Of a stretch of DNA of 45,055 nucleotides, positions 8,778-17,959 are shown piece by piece. The stretch's first letter is position 1; each line of letters starts with the position of its first letter. The stretch covers positions 1 to 45,055 of the forward strand of contig PAJV01000051.1 in the NCBI GenBank assembly GCA_002706765.1. The letters are read 5' to 3'. The position numbers and the translations under genes were made by a program. Under the pieces are notes generated by a model. It had not been told where the DNA came from, ran no database searches, and was given only the letters and a program-made list of their open reading frames with translations. The DNA comes from Gimesia sp. Its GTDB lineage: Bacteria > Planctomycetota > Planctomycetia > Planctomycetales > Planctomycetaceae.

Positions 8778-11006
8778 TTAATAGGAATGAGGATCTCGCT
8801 TCGGTAATTCTTTTCGATATTCATCGCGATACAGGCCGATCTGATCAAAGGGAATCGCTTCGAACGACGCTTTCGCTTTCAGCAGACGCGGGTCCTGCTG
8901 CAGTTTCAGCTGTCCGTCAATGCCGACAGCCATTCCCAGCGAGATCGGCTTGCTTTTCGAACCGCTCAGATTGGTGAAGCCTTTCAGGTCTTTCGTCATC
9001 GCAATGCCGTTTTTCGCGCCTGTCGTGTTCACGGCGAGGTTCTGTTCGATCTCAAACTTGCCGAGCAGTTTCTTCACGTTGCCATCCATGTGACAGACTT
9101 CTTTGCTGCAGTCCACAAACACATTCCGCCGAATCGGGTTATACAGGGGTTCGCGTGGCGAGTCGGACATGATCTTTGCCAGATGCGGATACTCTGTGCT
9201 CCAAGGCGGACTTTTGTAGTTCATGGCTTCCGCTTTCTCTTCCAGGTTCCAGCCGGCCGACTGGGGGTCATTCCACTGTTTCCAGGTCATGCCCCGCGAA
9301 TCGATGTGCAGACCAATCGGACAGTCAATCACCAGGTTATTGAGAATCGGGTTATCGCGGCCGCCCCCGATCATGATGGCCCGCCCCGTACGATAGAAAA
9401 TGTTTCCTTCGATCGTGTCGCCGCTGTCGCAGTCATCCAGGTAGACGCCCATCGTATTCACATGCTCTGCATCGCCGCCCCCCAGGTTGTGAATCAGATT
9501 GTGACGCAACACGTTTCCCTGGGTGGTCCAGTCGCGACCGGTATAGAACGCGCCCGAATCGCCGGTCTCCATCACCACGCGATAAATTTCATTGCGTTCA
9601 AACAGATTCTCATTCCCGCCATACAGAATGGCGTTATGCGGGGCATCGTGAATGCAGTTGTTCTGCACAATCTGCCCGCAGCCACCCGCGTAAATGCCCG
9701 GTGCATACGTTCGCTGAAACAGACCATAATCGTGGATGTGGTTATTGATCGCCCGGTTTTCGGCCCGCTGCAGTTGTTTGCGATCGCCGCCATTCAGCGT
9801 GATGCCCCGCGTTCCCAGGTGGTACAGATCACAGCTGCGAATCGTATTCTGCGTACCCGAAACCGAGATGCCGCCACTCGCCAGGTTCGCGACGACGCAG
9901 CCCGCCAGTTCAACGCCTTCGGTCGACTGCAGCGAAACTCCTTCGGAATGACCAAATTCGAAATTCAGATTTTCGAACCGAATATGTTTTGTGCCCCGCA
10001 CCTGCATCAGAGGCTGCGTTAACGTCGCCAGGACAATCTCAGCGTAGTCCAGCTTTCCCTGCGGGTACAGGTACAGCTGCTTCTGCTTACGATCGAGATA
10101 CCATTCCCCCGGCGAATCGAGTTCTTCCAGCACGTTCAGCGCAAAAAAGCGACGTGCCTTCGCACCCCAGGTTCCCCCCATGATGCCGTAACTGTGCGGA
10201 GCTGCCAGCCTGATGATTTTCTGCTGCGGATCGTAATCGGCGATGCGAATAACTTCGTCACTCCAGTCGTGCGTCCAGTAACCCAGCAGCCATACCCCCT
10301 CATCCAGCTTCCAGCGGGCAGGCCGCGGATTATCAAACACAAACGAACCGGGATGTGCCTTCTGCTGCGCCGGATCTTTCGCTTTGGGATCGGGCAGTCC
10401 TTTATCGACAACTTTTGTAAACGAAGCCCAGCCCTCCTCTGCCGCATCTGCATTCGGCCAGCGGGCGAGTGTCATCGGTCGATGATTCACATACAGCCAC
10501 GGCCCGACCGGGACACCCCGATAAGAGGCTTTGAACTCCGCAAAAGGTTCCTTGCTCACGGTCGACAGATCGCAGACCAGAACTTTCTTTCGGGCTTCTT
10601 CAGGCAGCCGCTTCAGAATCGCCGCATCCGTGACCGGCTGAAACGCGCCGGCATCCAGAGTTTGACCTCCCTGGATCCGCACACTCCCCGGCTGTGTCGC
10701 GCGATAAACCACCGGGTTTCCTTTGCTGCCGCCATCGTTTTTATCAAACGTCAGCGAACTGCGAACCGGATAAACGCCCGGCTCGATGTCGACCGTCACA
10801 GGATCTTCCGGTTTCAACTGTCCGTTTTCCCGCACTTTGCGAATCTGATCCCGCGCTTCCTCAATCGAGGAAAAGGGTTTCTCCCGACTTCCATTTCCAT
10901 CCGCCGCATCGCGTTTGACATACAGATTCAAATCCGCGTCCACACGACTTGTGAGAATGACAGCGAGGAAACAGGTCAAGATAGTAAGAAAGTATTTCAT
11001 AATCAT
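8778..11006 (-). CDS. Exported right-handed beta-helix protein
   Basis: A 742-residue protein with a signal peptide (MIMKYFLTILTCFLAVILTSRVDA). It is followed by the pattern typical of pectate-lyase-like planctomycete proteins: LYVKRDAADGNGSREKPFSSIEEA, then a long run of parallel beta-helix coils rich in N-x-I and G-x-Y steps, such as LNNLVIDCPIG and IEGNIFYRTGRAIMIGG. Proteins of this fold are often polysaccharide lyases, epimerases or other sugar-active enzymes. No catalytic residue can be named here. The start was placed at 11006 (ATG ATT ATG), so that the signal peptide is N-terminal; the open frame continues upstream to 11141 without signal-like sequence. It stands alone, with no operon partner. 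Confidence 0.8.
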   Translation of the reverse strand: MIMKYFLTILTCFLAVILTSRVDADLNLYVKRDAADGNGSREKPFSSIEEARDQIRKVRENGQLKPEDPVTVDIEPGVYPVRSSLTFDKNDGGSKGNPVVYRATQPGSVRIQGGQTLDAGAFQPVTDAAILKRLPEEARKKVLVCDLSTVSKEPFAEFKASYRGVPVGPWLYVNHRPMTLARWPNADAAEEGWASFTKVVDKGLPDPKAKDPAQQKAHPGSFVFDNPRPARWKLDEGVWLLGYWTHDWSDEVIRIADYDPQQKIIRLAAPHSYGIMGGTWGAKARRFFALNVLEELDSPGEWYLDRKQKQLYLYPQGKLDYAEIVLATLTQPLMQVRGTKHIRFENLNFEFGHSEGVSLQSTEGVELAGCVVANLASGGISVSGTQNTIRSCDLYHLGTRGITLNGGDRKQLQRAENRAINNHIHDYGLFQRTYAPGIYAGGCGQIVQNNCIHDAPHNAILYGGNENLFERNEIYRVVMETGDSGAFYTGRDWTTQGNVLRHNLIHNLGGGDAEHVNTMGVYLDDCDSGDTIEGNIFYRTGRAIMIGGGRDNPILNNLVIDCPIGLHIDSRGMTWKQWNDPQSAGWNLEEKAEAMNYKSPPWSTEYPHLAKIMSDSPREPLYNPIRRNVFVDCSKEVCHMDGNVKKLLGKFEIEQNLAVNTTGAKNGIAMTKDLKGFTNLSGSKSKPISLGMAVGIDGQLKLQQDPRLLKAKASFEAIPFDQIGLYRDEYRKELPKRDPHSY

Positions 11007-11164
11007 GGCTCTGCCGGAAGTTGGAGGTAGCAGTTGCGAAACAGCGTGAGCACGCTGTGGAATTTCAACCTTGACTATATGAGGCAAACCGGAAACCGTC
11101 AAATGACTTCGCTCAGGTCCGCCACTGGTGTCAATAATCAAAATATCGAACTGATGGCCACAGA

Positions 11165-11623
11165 TTACATCCGGGACAGGAGCGCTTCATAGCCGTTGAA
11201 TTCATTTTTCCAGTCTGCATAACTACCGACGAGGCCGCAGTCCACACAGCGGCAACCCAGATAAAGCCACCTGACATCTGCAGACAGGGTATCATCGGCG
11301 TTACGGTAGCGATGAATGCCCGCTGTGATCTGGAAGACCTCAGCATAACACATACACATATGCTTTTCGACTTCCGCTTCATCAGCATAATCCTCGCTGT
11401 CACCCATCAGATGTTCTGTTTCGCATTGAGTGCAGATCCGCAGTGCGACCCCTTCATTCTGATCGGTCCGAAAGAGAAATGAATCATTCCCGCAGGTACA
11501 AACGACGTCGACAAAATTGTCAATGGGGTAGCCGTTCAACTCACTGTATCGGGTCATTTCCTGACGCAGGTCTGCATGAGTCTCGCCGTACCAGTAACCA
11601 TCCGGTTTTTGCTGCACAGTCAT
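11165..11623 (-). CDS. Cysteine-rich hypothetical protein, possible zinc ribbons
   Basis: A 152-residue cytoplasmic protein of unknown function. It has three cysteine groups: CTCGN near residue 45, ICTQC near 65, and a C-terminal GCRCVDCG, with HMCMC between them. Paired CxxC/CxC motifs suggest structural zinc binding. The C-terminal GLVGSYADWK...NGYEALL occurs in small orphan proteins often found among immunity-type genes; this is a recollection, not a search result. The ATG at 11623 is chosen over GTG at 11632 because AGGTGA ends 5 bases before it. Confidence 0.6.
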   Translation of the reverse strand: MTVQQKPDGYWYGETHADLRQEMTRYSELNGYPIDNFVDVVCTCGNDSFLFRTDQNEGVALRICTQCETEHLMGDSEDYADEAEVEKHMCMCYAEVFQITAGIHRYRNADDTLSADVRWLYLGCRCVDCGLVGSYADWKNEFNGYEALLSRM

Positions 11624-11848
11624 CAGCTTCACCTTTCTGCCGTAGGGTGATCACAAACAAAAAAGAATCCAAACCCAGACATTTCAACTCGCCTGTTGAC
11701 ATGCCGGTTCTGTCTGGTAGGATTTTCTTAACTTCCTTTAGTTGTGAGTTCAGGAATACTACAGGCTCTGACACATCCAATGCCTCAGAGTTCGATCCTG
11801 CCTGAGACGCCCTGCCAGCATGTGATACTTTAACAAGGAACCCACCCG

Positions 11849-12931
11849 ATGAGAATCTCCCGCGTCTGCCGTCTGTCGCTCTTTTGCCTGTCACTTGTTT
11901 TCGCAGGGGGAATCAGCAACCCGTCTCATGCCGCCGATCCGCCGAAGCAGGGGACGGTGAAACAGATTGATCTGGGCGGCGATGTCTCTCTGGAAGTCCT
12001 GTATATTCCGCCGGGCAATTTCATGATGGGCAGTACTCCCGAGGAGAAAGCCTGGGCGACCGGCATTGAAGGCGGGGCGACGCCGGGTACCGAGCGGGAA
12101 TCGTATGAAGGCGAACAGCCGCGACCGATGCAGGTCAAAGACGGCTTCTGGATGGGCCGCACCGAAGTCAGCGTGGGACAGTTCAAACGTTTCATCGAGG
12201 AGAGCGGCTACGTCACCGATGCCGAGCAACCCGACGGCGAGACGCAGGTCTTCGATCCCGAATGGAAGATCACCGCCAAAGCACCCCCGCATCCCTGGAT
12301 CTCCATGAAAGGCAAAAGCTGGCGCGATCCAAATTTTGGTTTCCCGCTACGGAACTCGTATCCCGTCGTCTGTGTCAGCTGGAATGACGGCCGCGCCTTC
12401 TGCAAATGGCTCACGGAACGCGAACGCAAAGCAGGACGACTGCCGGACGGACTGGAATACCGACTGCCTACCGAAGCCGAATGGGCTTACGCCTGTCGGG
12501 GCGGCAGCAGCGAGAGCCACTACTTCTGGTGGGGCAACGATCTTCGCGACGGTGAAGGCCGTCTGAATATTTCCGCCGTCGACTTTCTGCCCGGCCGCAA
12601 TAAAATCTGGCCGCTGGCGAATGCCCCGTGGAGCGATGGTTTTGCCTTCGTCTCCCCCGTCGATCAGTACGGCGAAAAAGGTCGCAACGGTTTCGGGCTG
12701 GCCGACATGTGTGGCGGCGTCTGGGAAATTGTCCTCGACGATTTCGATCCCAAAGGGGGACACGAAGAACTGTACGTCGTCGAACAGAACCCGCGTCCCG
12801 TCTGTCGCGGCGGTAACTACTTCGACGTCCCCGGCAATGCCCGCTGCGCCGTCCGCTTAGGGTTGCAGGGCCCGGCCTACTCCGATTCCCGCGACGGCTT
12901 TCGCATCTGTTTAGGTGTGCCCCGCAGGTGA
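11849..12931 (+). CDS. Exported SUMF1/formylglycine-generating-enzyme-type protein
   Basis: A 360-residue protein with a signal peptide (to about residue 28, SHA-ADPP) and the full SUMF1 layout: YIPPGNFMMGS, FWMGRTEVSVGQF, YPVVCVSWNDGRAFCKWL, RLPTEAEWAYACRGG, NGFGLADMCGGVWE, and the ending GFRICLGVPRR. In true formylglycine-generating enzymes a Cys pair sits just after the GGSF element. Here that element reads CRGGNYFDVPGNARC without the redox pair, so sulfatase activation is unlikely. Related non-FGE roles include PvdO/EgtB-like oxidation or extracellular C-type-lectin-like binding. AAGGA precedes the ATG. No sulfatase lies nearby. The gene is convergent with the HEAT-like gene, with a hairpin between. 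Confidence 0.82.
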   Translation: MRISRVCRLSLFCLSLVFAGGISNPSHAADPPKQGTVKQIDLGGDVSLEVLYIPPGNFMMGSTPEEKAWATGIEGGATPGTERESYEGEQPRPMQVKDGFWMGRTEVSVGQFKRFIEESGYVTDAEQPDGETQVFDPEWKITAKAPPHPWISMKGKSWRDPNFGFPLRNSYPVVCVSWNDGRAFCKWLTERERKAGRLPDGLEYRLPTEAEWAYACRGGSSESHYFWWGNDLRDGEGRLNISAVDFLPGRNKIWPLANAPWSDGFAFVSPVDQYGEKGRNGFGLADMCGGVWEIVLDDFDPKGGHEELYVVEQNPRPVCRGGNYFDVPGNARCAVRLGLQGPAYSDSRDGFRICLGVPRR

Positions 12932-12936
12932 AGCTG

Positions 12937-12949
12937 AAAGCCCGGCTTT
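12937..12949. terminator. Short hairpin between convergent genes
   Basis: AAAGC-CCG-GCTTT-type stem followed by TTAATT on the plus strand and preceded by matching A residues for the minus strand. It lies between two convergent stop codons. The stem is only 5-6 bp, so its strength is doubtful. Confidence 0.35.
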
Positions 12950-13578
12950 TAATTCTGTTCGTTCATTTTACATCGCTCCAGAAATTCTTTGAGTCTTTTC
13001 GTGGAACTGTGTTTCGGATCACTGTCTTCCAGGTACGGCTTTAACCGATTACGGGCCCGGCACAGTTCCGGTGACATCTCCAGTTCCCGGGTTATGCGAG
13101 TCAACAGCAGCTCTTCGGTAGCAAGCCGCACAGACTGATGTGGATCATCAATCAAGGTCAGTATGGTTTGATCGATTTCGGGTGACGAAAAATGGACTTT
13201 TCGCAATGTAACTATCGCATAAACCCGCACGGAAATACTTTGATCTTGCTGTGCCATTTGGCAGAGTGTAGTGACCAGAGGTCGACTCTCGTTTTGATGA
13301 TAGTCAATAAAATCGCCTGCCACGGAAACCGTGGTCCTTCTGATCTGATGGTCCTCGTTCTTCAAATATTCCTGCAGCACTGTGATCACGGAAGGGTCGG
13401 ATATCTGAATCGTTGAACGGGCATAACGACGCAACTGGAGTTCCAATTCCCAGCGCAGGAGCCAGCCTTTCGGCACGAACAACCAGAACACAATCAAGAG
13501 CAGCGGGGCTCCAAAAAATACCAGCAAGCATCCCAGGCCCGAACGATTGTAGCGCAGCTGAAATCGTGGCAATGTCAT
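12949..13578 (-). CDS. Membrane-anchored HEAT-repeat-like protein
   Basis: A 209-residue protein. One hydrophobic helix at about residues 14-34 (GCLLVFFGAPLLLIVFWLFV) anchors it. The rest is alpha-helical with HEAT-like spacing: SVITVLQEYLKNEDHQIRRT, SISVRVYAIVTLRKV, IDQTILTLIDDPHQSVRLATEE. Such repeats usually hold protein partners. It overlaps the upstream phosphoesterase gene by 4 bases and is the last gene of a three-gene operon starting at 14776. No enzyme motif is visible. Confidence 0.65.
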   Translation of the reverse strand: MTLPRFQLRYNRSGLGCLLVFFGAPLLLIVFWLFVPKGWLLRWELELQLRRYARSTIQISDPSVITVLQEYLKNEDHQIRRTTVSVAGDFIDYHQNESRPLVTTLCQMAQQDQSISVRVYAIVTLRKVHFSSPEIDQTILTLIDDPHQSVRLATEELLLTRITRELEMSPELCRARNRLKPYLEDSDPKHSSTKRLKEFLERCKMNEQN

Positions 13579-14063
13579 CTCGCCACCTCCCGCAGTTCCA
13601 GTTCATCAGTCGCCAGATCGAGTACCGCGACGGTAAACACCTTCGCCCGGAACAGCGCACCCGGGTTGATGCGGCGGGTGACGCCCACATGAAAATCGTG
13701 GCTCTGATGCGAATGCCCCGTCAGCAGGTAGTCCGGTGCCGCCTCCAGCAGCGGCTTCAGATCGCGGGTGATATGGCCATGCACAACCGCGATGCGTTTT
13801 CCCGCCAGCGTCACTTCGCCGCCCCAGCCCAGGCAGTGCGCACCATGTTGTTCCGCCGCCTGTTCTAAAATTTGCACCATGTCGGCATCATGATTCCCCC
13901 ACGTAAAATAAAAGGGCTGCACCGCGCAGGTCGCGACGATTTCCTCGCTCGCCAGATCACCACAGTGAAACAGTGCCTCCACACCCGCCTCACGCAACAG
14001 CGTCACGGCTTGCTCGGTCCGTTCCCGATGATTGTGTGAGTCTGACAGAATCCCGATTTTCAT
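13575..14063 (-). CDS. YfcE/MJ0936-type metallophosphoesterase
   Basis: A 162-residue cytoplasmic calcineurin-like phosphoesterase with all signature blocks: GILSDSHNH (D-x-H), FHCGDLAS (GD), YFTWGNHD (GNHD), VVHGH and LLTGHSHQ (GHxH), then RRINPGAL. The size matches single-domain YfcE proteins, which hydrolyse phosphodiesters with two metal ions. The physiological substrate is unknown. It overlaps both neighbours by 4 bases, which puts it in the middle of a coupled operon with an exported unknown protein and a membrane HEAT-like protein. Confidence 0.88.
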   Translation of the reverse strand: MKIGILSDSHNHRERTEQAVTLLREAGVEALFHCGDLASEEIVATCAVQPFYFTWGNHDADMVQILEQAAEQHGAHCLGWGGEVTLAGKRIAVVHGHITRDLKPLLEAAPDYLLTGHSHQSHDFHVGVTRRINPGALFRAKVFTVAVLDLATDELELREVAR

Positions 14064-14776
14064 TGTGAAGGTTTCATGTCTTTGAGCAGGTTCGCGGGTA
14101 ACTCGAAATATCTTTTACCGGACTGGGCTTCAATATATTCTGAATTCATCTGATACTTAGTGTGCTTCTCCAGTATATCTGCAAGTACCACTGCCAGGTA
14201 TTTGGAGTGAAAAGTCTGCCGCGTGCTTCCATAAAAACGATCCAGGAAAAATCCAATTTTTGCGATACCAATAATCACCGGTTCTTCAACTCCTTCAAAC
14301 TGCAACTGCATTACACCCAGGCAGGCGCCTCCACCATAGGATCCACCCCCTCGTCCGATGTCTGAAACAGCGCTGCGAAACATGTATTGATTATTGAGTG
14401 CCAAAGCCAGCTTTCGACATACGGCCTGGTCTTTCAATGTGACATCTACATGATGTTCTTTGTCACCGATAAAAAAGAATCGCACCTGTTTCAATTTATG
14501 ATCCTGCAAAAAAGAAAGCTGTGACCAGTCACTTAAATCTCCCGGCAAATAATATGGTTTCGCTGTAAATCTTCCTCTCTCATCTTCAGGTAATTCGTTA
14601 ATCCATTTCGAGTCATCGGGTGGTACATAGCTGCTGCCCATCATTTCTTTCGGAGGAAACATAAGGGAAGATTCCGACTCAGACTTGGTTTCATTAAACT
14701 GAAATAACAATATAATCGCGACAATCATGGCACAAAACCGATATCGACTCAGCTCCGAAGAAATGTCTGCAGACAT
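14060..14776 (-). CDS. Exported hypothetical protein
   Basis: A 238-residue protein with an N-terminal hydrophobic segment at about 13-27 (FCAMIVAIILLFQF), a signal anchor or signal peptide. The body is not recognised. It contains a glycine-rich stretch (GRGGGSYGGGACLGVM) and a beta-rich region. AAGGAAG 8 bases before the ATG supports the start. It is the first gene of a three-gene operon and overlaps the phosphoesterase gene by 4 bases. Confidence 0.6.
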   Translation of the reverse strand: MSADISSELSRYRFCAMIVAIILLFQFNETKSESESSLMFPPKEMMGSSYVPPDDSKWINELPEDERGRFTAKPYYLPGDLSDWSQLSFLQDHKLKQVRFFFIGDKEHHVDVTLKDQAVCRKLALALNNQYMFRSAVSDIGRGGGSYGGGACLGVMQLQFEGVEEPVIIGIAKIGFFLDRFYGSTRQTFHSKYLAVVLADILEKHTKYQMNSEYIEAQSGKRYFELPANLLKDMKPSQ

Positions 14777-14830
14777 GATCGCCGCTTCCTTTAATTAAGA
14801 GATTGAAATCTTGTCAACAGGTCCAACATC

Positions 14831-16291
14831 TCACTCATTGCGAAAGCGCAGCGAATACAGGTCGGCGTCTTTCAGTACAAAACGTATCCGCACCGGTTTG
14901 CCCGCCAGTTGGCTCAGATCGGTTTTGCCTTTCCAGGTCGCCGTGTGTGCCAGTTCGTCGCCGTAGAATTCTTCGCTCTCTTTCAGCGTGAAGCCGGGTA
15001 TCGGTTCGCCACTTCCATCCAGCAGTTCATACTGCACGCTGCCTGCTGCGGAAGTCGCGAGGTTGAGTTCCAGTTCGACCGGCGTATCCCCTTTAGACTT
15101 GTCGAACGTAATCAACCGCGTCGTCATCTCGCCGCCGGTATAGGGGGCGTTGATCGAAACAAAACCGTCCTGTCTGAGCGTGAACCGCCTTAAACGACAG
15201 GGGCCGACGTAGTAATTCTCAATCGCATACAGCGACAGTTCGGGCACATGGCCGGGCAGCGGGCTGGGTGTCGTGGTGATGCCCCAGGCGATGTGATTGT
15301 TCCGCTGCCACCAGCGTTCGCGGTTCTGTCCCGGTCGCAGGAAGGCTTCATCCCAGCGTTTCCAGGTGTTCCCGTCGCGGCTCGTCATCAATACACCATC
15401 ACTGACGCCCGGGTGATTGTGTTCCGGATCCGGATGCCAGGCCGCTTTTCGGCTGGGAACGAAGCGTTTGGGAAACGCCAGAAACAGATGCGGGGCCCGC
15501 GGGTAGGCGATCGTCGCGTTCGTATAAAGGTGTTGAGGCGGAGAGTCTTTGATATCGATCAGGGTGGACGGCGTCCACTTGAGAAAATCATCTGAAGTAC
15601 ACGTCATGATGGCCCGTACTTTGTTCGAGAACGCGCGATGAAAATCGACATAGCGGCCGCGATGCTCGTCCCAGAATGCCAGGTTCTGCGAATCGAAGGC
15701 CCCTTTGGTGATCACCGGTTTGTCGTGCATCAACTGCCAGTGGATGCCATCAGGCGAGGCGAACGCGTAGAGCCCCCCTTTGCCGCGACCCAGGGCCTTG
15801 AACTTTTCGTCCGGCTTGCAGGCCGGGTTCGTATCCACGAACGGCGAGAAATTATGCGCTCCGATGCCCGACCAGACAATGTTATTCTGTTTGGAACCGT
15901 CGAACTCGAACAGCCCGAGATCAGGTTTGGTCCAGTGAATCGCGTCATCACTCTCGGCGTAGCAGACCACTTCGGCATGTCCGCGCTTGCGTTGTTCCCA
16001 GTCATAATGTGAGCCGCGATAGTACATGCGATACTTGTCGCCGTCTTTGAGGATGCGCACGTAATAGCTGGTATTGCCTTCCGCGGGCCCGTCATAGGTG
16101 ATCGCGATTTCCTGGGGTTGCGGATGATGCAGTTCCTGCCGGGCGTTGTTCAGGCTGTGAATCATCCAGTCATCCACAAACAGCTCCCGCCGCGCCCCGA
16201 TATGCTCTGGCTCTTCCGCAGCCACTGGCTTAGCAGACCACAGCAATAGACAGCAAATGACGAGAGACCACAACCTCAGACAACTTCGCAT
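14831..16291 (-). CDS. Exported five-bladed beta-propeller protein, glycosidase-like
   Basis: A 486-residue protein with a signal peptide ending at VAA-EEPEH. The body has the repeated aromatic, Asp-rich strands of GH43/GH32-like propellers: RRELFVDDWMI, YYVRILKDGDKYRMYYRG, YAESDDAIHWTKPDLGLFEF, FASPDGIHWQLM, MTSRDGNTWKRW. Many planctomycete genomes carry this family beside sulfatases and glycosidases. No activity is proven. A C-terminal beta-sandwich (about 390-486) may bind carbohydrate. The ATG at 16291 was chosen over the GTG at 16294 because GAGGAG lies 6 bases before it. It is a single gene by spacing. Confidence 0.75.
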   Translation of the reverse strand: MRSCLRLWSLVICCLLLWSAKPVAAEEPEHIGARRELFVDDWMIHSLNNARQELHHPQPQEIAITYDGPAEGNTSYYVRILKDGDKYRMYYRGSHYDWEQRKRGHAEVVCYAESDDAIHWTKPDLGLFEFDGSKQNNIVWSGIGAHNFSPFVDTNPACKPDEKFKALGRGKGGLYAFASPDGIHWQLMHDKPVITKGAFDSQNLAFWDEHRGRYVDFHRAFSNKVRAIMTCTSDDFLKWTPSTLIDIKDSPPQHLYTNATIAYPRAPHLFLAFPKRFVPSRKAAWHPDPEHNHPGVSDGVLMTSRDGNTWKRWDEAFLRPGQNRERWWQRNNHIAWGITTTPSPLPGHVPELSLYAIENYYVGPCRLRRFTLRQDGFVSINAPYTGGEMTTRLITFDKSKGDTPVELELNLATSAAGSVQYELLDGSGEPIPGFTLKESEEFYGDELAHTATWKGKTDLSQLAGKPVRIRFVLKDADLYSLRFRNE

Positions 16292-16435
16292 CACAGACTC
16301 CTCAGAAAAAACAGATGGCCGGAAACAACGCTTCCGTGATCAAACGGTTGCTACCAGTCTGACAGAGCCGGGGCTGGTTTTCAAATGGAATGTGAAAACG
16401 AACTTGATTTATTCAAAGCGAGTTTCGTGAGCCAT

Positions 16436-17461
16436 TCATTTCGATGTATTGACTGGGGAACCGTTACTGAGTGGCTTGACGGGGCCGACAGGTTTTCCAT
16501 CTTCGTCGGTGACATAGGTAACACCTTTGATGGCATCCACGATGGTCATGCCTTCGGTAAACGGAACGACCAAGTCAGAAGGTTTGACTTTTCCGTGTTC
16601 GATGTGAGTTACTTTTATTTCATGCACTGCGATCGTTTTTGGCGCAGGAGAAGCGAGAATTTCTTCTCTCAGTTGAATGGGCATCCAGACATCTCCTGTC
16701 AGTTTACTTTCCGAAACGACAAATCGTTCGATCCGCCACTGTCGCTGTCCGCTATTTGGTTGTGTTCCTTCCCAGCGGGAAGTTCCACGAACTGGTAAAA
16801 AGCCTTTGCTCGGATCCAGCAGGAAAACTCGTTTTCCACCCGGCTCTTTTTTCCAGCTTGGCTGATAGTCAATCGTGAGTTGAACGAACTTGTCATCCAC
16901 GGGAGTCTGGATATCGAAATCATCCTTGTGTTTTATAATATCCTGAAACAGAAATATTTCCTGAGAGGGGTATTCACCGCTCAACCAGAATAAAAAATGG
17001 TTGTCTCTGAGCAGCGTGTCATGGATCGTATCGATTCGCCCATACTTGTGAGTTTTATCCGTAAACGTACTGCGCGAAACGCGTTTTTTCCCATCAAAAC
17101 CATCGGAGATCCATTGAGAAGCCTGTTTGTCCTGGGGACGAAACATATCCGAATCCATGCGATAGGAATTTCCCAGTCGCCACTCACGGCAGCGTCGAAA
17201 CGGACCCGAACTTCGGAGTTTACCAGGCTGTTCATCTTGATTCTCATGAATAAATAAATCCAGGTCGACTTCATAAGCAAGATTTTTTGAATGCTCCAGT
17301 CGTCTCTGAAACACGTCGAGTAATAGCGTTTTTTGCGCAGCTTGATCAAGTTGTGAGAACTCGGCAACCGACATGGAGACCGGCTCAGCCGCTTCGATCA
17401 AGATTGAAGACAACAGACTGACAGTCATAATAAACGTGAAAAAAACAGGTCGCTGCTTCAT
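16436..17461 (-). CDS. Exported hypothetical protein
   Basis: A 341-residue protein with a signal peptide (MKQRPVFFTFIMTVSLLSSILIEAA). The rest looks beta-rich, with YEVDLDLFIHENQDEQ and a C-terminal part ending FTEGMTIVDAIKGVTYVTDE. It resembles the many outer-membrane-lipoprotein-sorting-like or DUF-type secreted proteins of planctomycetes, but I do not recognise a family. GAGGTG just upstream of the ATG supports the start. No neighbour is close enough to form an operon. Confidence 0.6.
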   Translation of the reverse strand: MKQRPVFFTFIMTVSLLSSILIEAAEPVSMSVAEFSQLDQAAQKTLLLDVFQRRLEHSKNLAYEVDLDLFIHENQDEQPGKLRSSGPFRRCREWRLGNSYRMDSDMFRPQDKQASQWISDGFDGKKRVSRSTFTDKTHKYGRIDTIHDTLLRDNHFLFWLSGEYPSQEIFLFQDIIKHKDDFDIQTPVDDKFVQLTIDYQPSWKKEPGGKRVFLLDPSKGFLPVRGTSRWEGTQPNSGQRQWRIERFVVSESKLTGDVWMPIQLREEILASPAPKTIAVHEIKVTHIEHGKVKPSDLVVPFTEGMTIVDAIKGVTYVTDEDGKPVGPVKPLSNGSPVNTSK

Positions 17462-17630
17462 ACCGACACCTCAAAGAATAATTTGTGTCAAAGCCATTCA
17501 CAGAATTGTGTGCTGCGCGGGTTCTCTCAAGTGCGCACGCAATGAGCCACCCCGGGAGACGAAAGTTCATTATAGCGTATGTGCACAAAAGTAAAGAACA
17601 ATCGTGTGAACGCAGGACTTTCTGCAGATC

Positions 17631-17915
17631 TTAAGAATGGGACTCATGTTCCTCGAAGTAATCATCAATTTCTCGGTCTTCGGCTTTCCAGTTCTGGCCA
17701 CGTATCTTTCGCATTGAGATGAGTCCCAGAAGTTCCAGATGACTTGAGGCAAGAAAACGAAATTCAGAATTCTCTGCAACCCATAACTGTGCGGCTGAGA
17801 GTGTTGTATCCACCTCAGCTTTGGAAATGTCAAATCCCAGAGATTTAATTGCCAGATAACAGGGGATTTCAGTATTTCCAGCTGCTGCGATAGTTTCAAC
17901 AGGTTTTTGATTCAT
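17631..17915 (-). CDS. Small hypothetical protein
   Basis: A 94-residue cytoplasmic protein, not recognised. It is mostly helical, with an acidic C-terminus (AEDREIDDYFEEHE). GAGTG lies about 7 bases before the ATG. It could be an immunity-type or regulatory small protein. The frame is well filled, but the coding call rests on composition and the ribosome-binding site only. Confidence 0.5.
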   Translation of the reverse strand: MNQKPVETIAAAGNTEIPCYLAIKSLGFDISKAEVDTTLSAAQLWVAENSEFRFLASSHLELLGLISMRKIRGQNWKAEDREIDDYFEEHESHS

Positions 17916-17959
17916 AATGTATTCACTCGAATGATAAATGATCTGGCGAAGTAAATATT

